In this document: piece after piece, positions 58,947 to 64,000 of the stretch
Numbering within the stretch: the first letter of the stretch is position 1
Layout: each line of letters begins with the position of its first letter
Assembly: GCA_025201345.1 (NCBI GenBank)
Contig: JAIXMG010000026.1
Coordinates: 1 to 64,000, forward strand
DNA from: Thamnidium elegans
Lineage: Eukaryota > Mucoromycota > Mucoromycetes > Mucorales > Mucoraceae
DNA: 64,000 nucleotides
Direction: 5' to 3'
The notes under the pieces: model-generated
The model's database searches: none
Seen by the model: the letters and a program-made list of their open reading frames with translations, nothing else
Told to the model about the DNA's origin: nothing
Made by a program: the position numbers and the translations under genes

Positions 58947-59709
58947 AAATAGAGCTTGCATTTTATTTTTTTTCGTAGCAACTAAAAATAAAGGCATATA
59001 TATACTGTATACATCCTTAATATACTATCACTCGTTCATAGATTTCGTTTACTGGTAGATAAATTATCGCTTTTTTTTATGCTATTGTACTCTTGGCCGA
59101 GTGCTAAGAACAAGAACCAATCTTAAGCTGCTGAATTAAATATATTCCTGATTCAAGAGTTTTGAATTGTCGCTAGAATTATATAAAAATCAGAACCAAG
59201 CTTTATATTTAAAGCTTCTGGTTTGACTTGCTTCCCACTGCTCATATGTTAAAGGAAGAACACAAGGTCGAATGGAGAAAATACAGGACCAAGTCTAAGT
59301 TTTTCAGTACTCATCTTGTAATATATAAAGAAATGAAAAATAAAAATGGCTACATCATATGGATAATTGTTTTTGTTTGTAAAAAGTGACGATTTCTATT
59401 TGATCGGAGTAGTATAACCTGTTATGCAGGAATTCTAACCCTTACCCTTAGACTTATATTATCATTTTCCAAAGCCTACAAGAAAACTATCTCTCCCACT
59501 TTTAATAATATTAGGATGTTAAAAAGAATTTATTTTTATGCGTCACGTCGCGAGCCCTTGGAGACTTGGACCGGTAAAAATCGCGGTGTTGGAAACGCGT
59601 ATGGCCCACTCGAAAGTGACTTGAAATAAAAACGAGGCGCCCTTCTCCTTTTTTTTTTATGATTGGACTTTCCTTTTCTTTACATTAATATATATATATT
59701 TTAAGAATT
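58947..59709. promoter_or_regulatory. Intergenic region with ACGCGT box upstream of kinesin-13
   Basis: A more GC-rich island (59540-59635) lies 80-170 bp before the kinesin start. It includes ACGCGT at 59595-59600, a perfect MluI cell-cycle box, and CGTCACGTCGCG at 59541-59552. T-rich sequence follows up to the start codon. No ORF or RNA gene was recognised. Confidence 0.5.
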
Positions 59710-62691
<2,982 letters not shown>

Positions 62692-62707
62692 ATCTTTTTT
62701 TAATAAA

Positions 62708-64000
62708 TTATCTTTTTTTACTATCGGGAAATTCCACATGTTTTATAACTAATCCTTCAGAAGTCGAATTGGTTGAATAACTAGAACTAAAACTAGATTC
62801 ATCTTGCGTTAAACAGTGTCCAGCTGGAATAGATGTTTCGGTCGATCCTAATGATTCCCTTCTAATTTGTGACTGTAATGTTTCGAGACATACTCTTAAA
62901 TCAAGTGTATACTGATTAAGTGATCTCTCTTCGTTACCTCCAGATACAAAACCAACTATAAGGTATACAACTGCGGAAATGGAGAATACAATGATTAGAA
63001 ATCCACAGATAATAGTTGACAATAATATAGTATTTGTATCGTCCTTGTATTTCACTGACAATACAATTTGAGTAACATAAAGACCAAACATGACAATTAA
63101 TGATAAACTAGATTTAACAAGATTTTTGTTAGCAGTTGTTTTAGCCAATGCTTGATCAAGTGCAAGTATTTCAATTGCGGTATCCAAAGTAGAAGGTAAT
63201 AACTTTGTAAAATCAGGTCTAGCCAATTGACTAGGCACAGGAGCAAAATTACCAATAGCTCTATTAGAATGACCATTCATTGTAAACAAAGAATGAACAC
63301 CGAAATGATCAGAATAGTTCCATTGTGTTCCAGGAATATATTCTTCCAATACTACGGTAGATTGTTGGCATGTAATTTCAGGTGTACGACGGTAAAATAT
63401 ATAATCCAATCGGTCTCCGATATTTTTGGAGTGCGCTTCTTGCTTTAACATATGTTGTGTCCATGAATCTAAAGGAGAATCACATGTAATACCAAATAAT
63501 TGAATACAATCTGTAGCACTTAATTGATTTCGCTCTAAACGGCTAAGGCTGTCGGTCATTGAATCTTGATGTATTTCTAACCATGAGTCTGTTACGAACG
63601 CATGATTCTTAATTATTTGATAACAGTTACTACTAGGAATACTATTAAAGTCTCCGGCCTATATATATATATATGTGTGTGTATGTGTGAGCTTATTATT
63701 TTAATCACATTTAAAAAAGAAAAAAATTACCAAAATAACATGTCTGCCCTGAGCAGCGGATACTCTTACGCTATTTGCAATTTGCCAACATTCAGTGATA
63801 CGTTGGGCTTCGTACTCGTCCTTACCATCGTAGCACGCATGTAACTAAATTGGGTAATAAATACTATGTTTTTATAATATACATGTTCATATATACTTGC
63901 ATGCGTTGTATAAATATCCACCAATCCAATCTCTGGGTGATCGACGCAGACAGACCCACACCCTTTTCCCACATAAAAGTCACCTTGCAAAATTTTAAGC
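62708..64000 (-). CDS. ISC1: Neutral sphingomyelinase / Isc1-like, 5' end outside window
   Basis: Three exons are visible on the minus strand: beyond 64000 to 63901, 63844-63731 and 63658-62708. The encoded part begins KILQGDFYVGKGCGSVC. It continues LVDIYTTHLHACYDGKDEYE, SAAQGRHVILAGDFNSIPSS (the metal-binding DFN of the endonuclease/phosphatase fold), DRLDYIFYRR and YSDHFGVH (catalytic Asp-His). The C-terminus has two membrane helices (LSLIVMFGLYVTQIVLSVKY and the following VVYLIVGFV), as in Isc1. The enzyme hydrolyses inositol-phospho- or choline-phospho-sphingolipids to ceramide. The intron between the first two exons has a GC donor (GCAAGT) rather than GT. The gene ends only 16 bp from the kinesin stop. 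Confidence 0.9.

Noticed and set aside
59540..59635. GC-richer island as a small nuclear RNA gene
   Set aside because: No Sm site, stem pattern or pol III box that I recognise; it fits a promoter island better.

Overview
This window is nuclear DNA of an early-diverging fungus, probably Mucoromycota (Mucorales-like). The evidence is an AT-rich sequence, short GT-AG introns in nearly every host gene, fungal proteins (Tap42, Cdc73, Oca6-like, Mad3, kinesin-13, Isc1-like), and a dense mix of Ty3 retrotransposons, Tc1/mariner elements and IS1595/Merlin-like elements. The genus cannot be fixed from the sequence alone.

The window has two halves. Positions 1 to about 37,300 are almost entirely mobile DNA. 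Three related Merlin/ISXO2-type elements lie at 497-5654, 12780-17248 and 17536-21505. All encode their transposase on the minus strand, all have tips carrying GATAGG, and all carry a tRNA-like sequence about 500 bp inside the right end. Between them are several Tc1/mariner copies: one intact (6266-7894), one cut by a 1.3 kb CACTA-like element with a 3-bp target duplication, and several relics. From 24,890 to 36,843 there is a nest of insertions that can be read from their target-site duplications. A chromodomain Ty3 element (A) contains an LTR-type insertion (C, TSD CCATG). C contains a full-length Ty3 element with 98-bp LTRs (B, TSD CATGA). B contains another LTR-type insertion (Z, TSD TAAAT) and a 347-bp MITE (TSD TTC). 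Z contains a CACTA-like element (Y, TSD TAT) that carries pieces of a membrane-protein gene, also found in part at positions 1-488.

From 37,379 to the end the window is a compact block of host genes: a secreted cysteine-rich protein, Tap42, Cdc73, an Oca6-like phosphatase-fold protein, ribonucleotide reductase large subunit, a secreted 2H-phosphoesterase-like protein, a broken gene that may be a Fanzor/TnpB relic, AMMECR1, a BSD-domain protein, an MIT-like protein, Mad3/BubR1, an ER DnaJ/TPR co-chaperone (DNAJC3-like), TMEM18, kinesin-13 and a neutral sphingomyelinase whose 5' end lies outside the window. Exon structures were read by eye from splice sites and frame continuity. Several genes act in the cell cycle (RNR1, Mad3, kinesin-13), and two of these have ACGCG-type (MCB-like) sites upstream.
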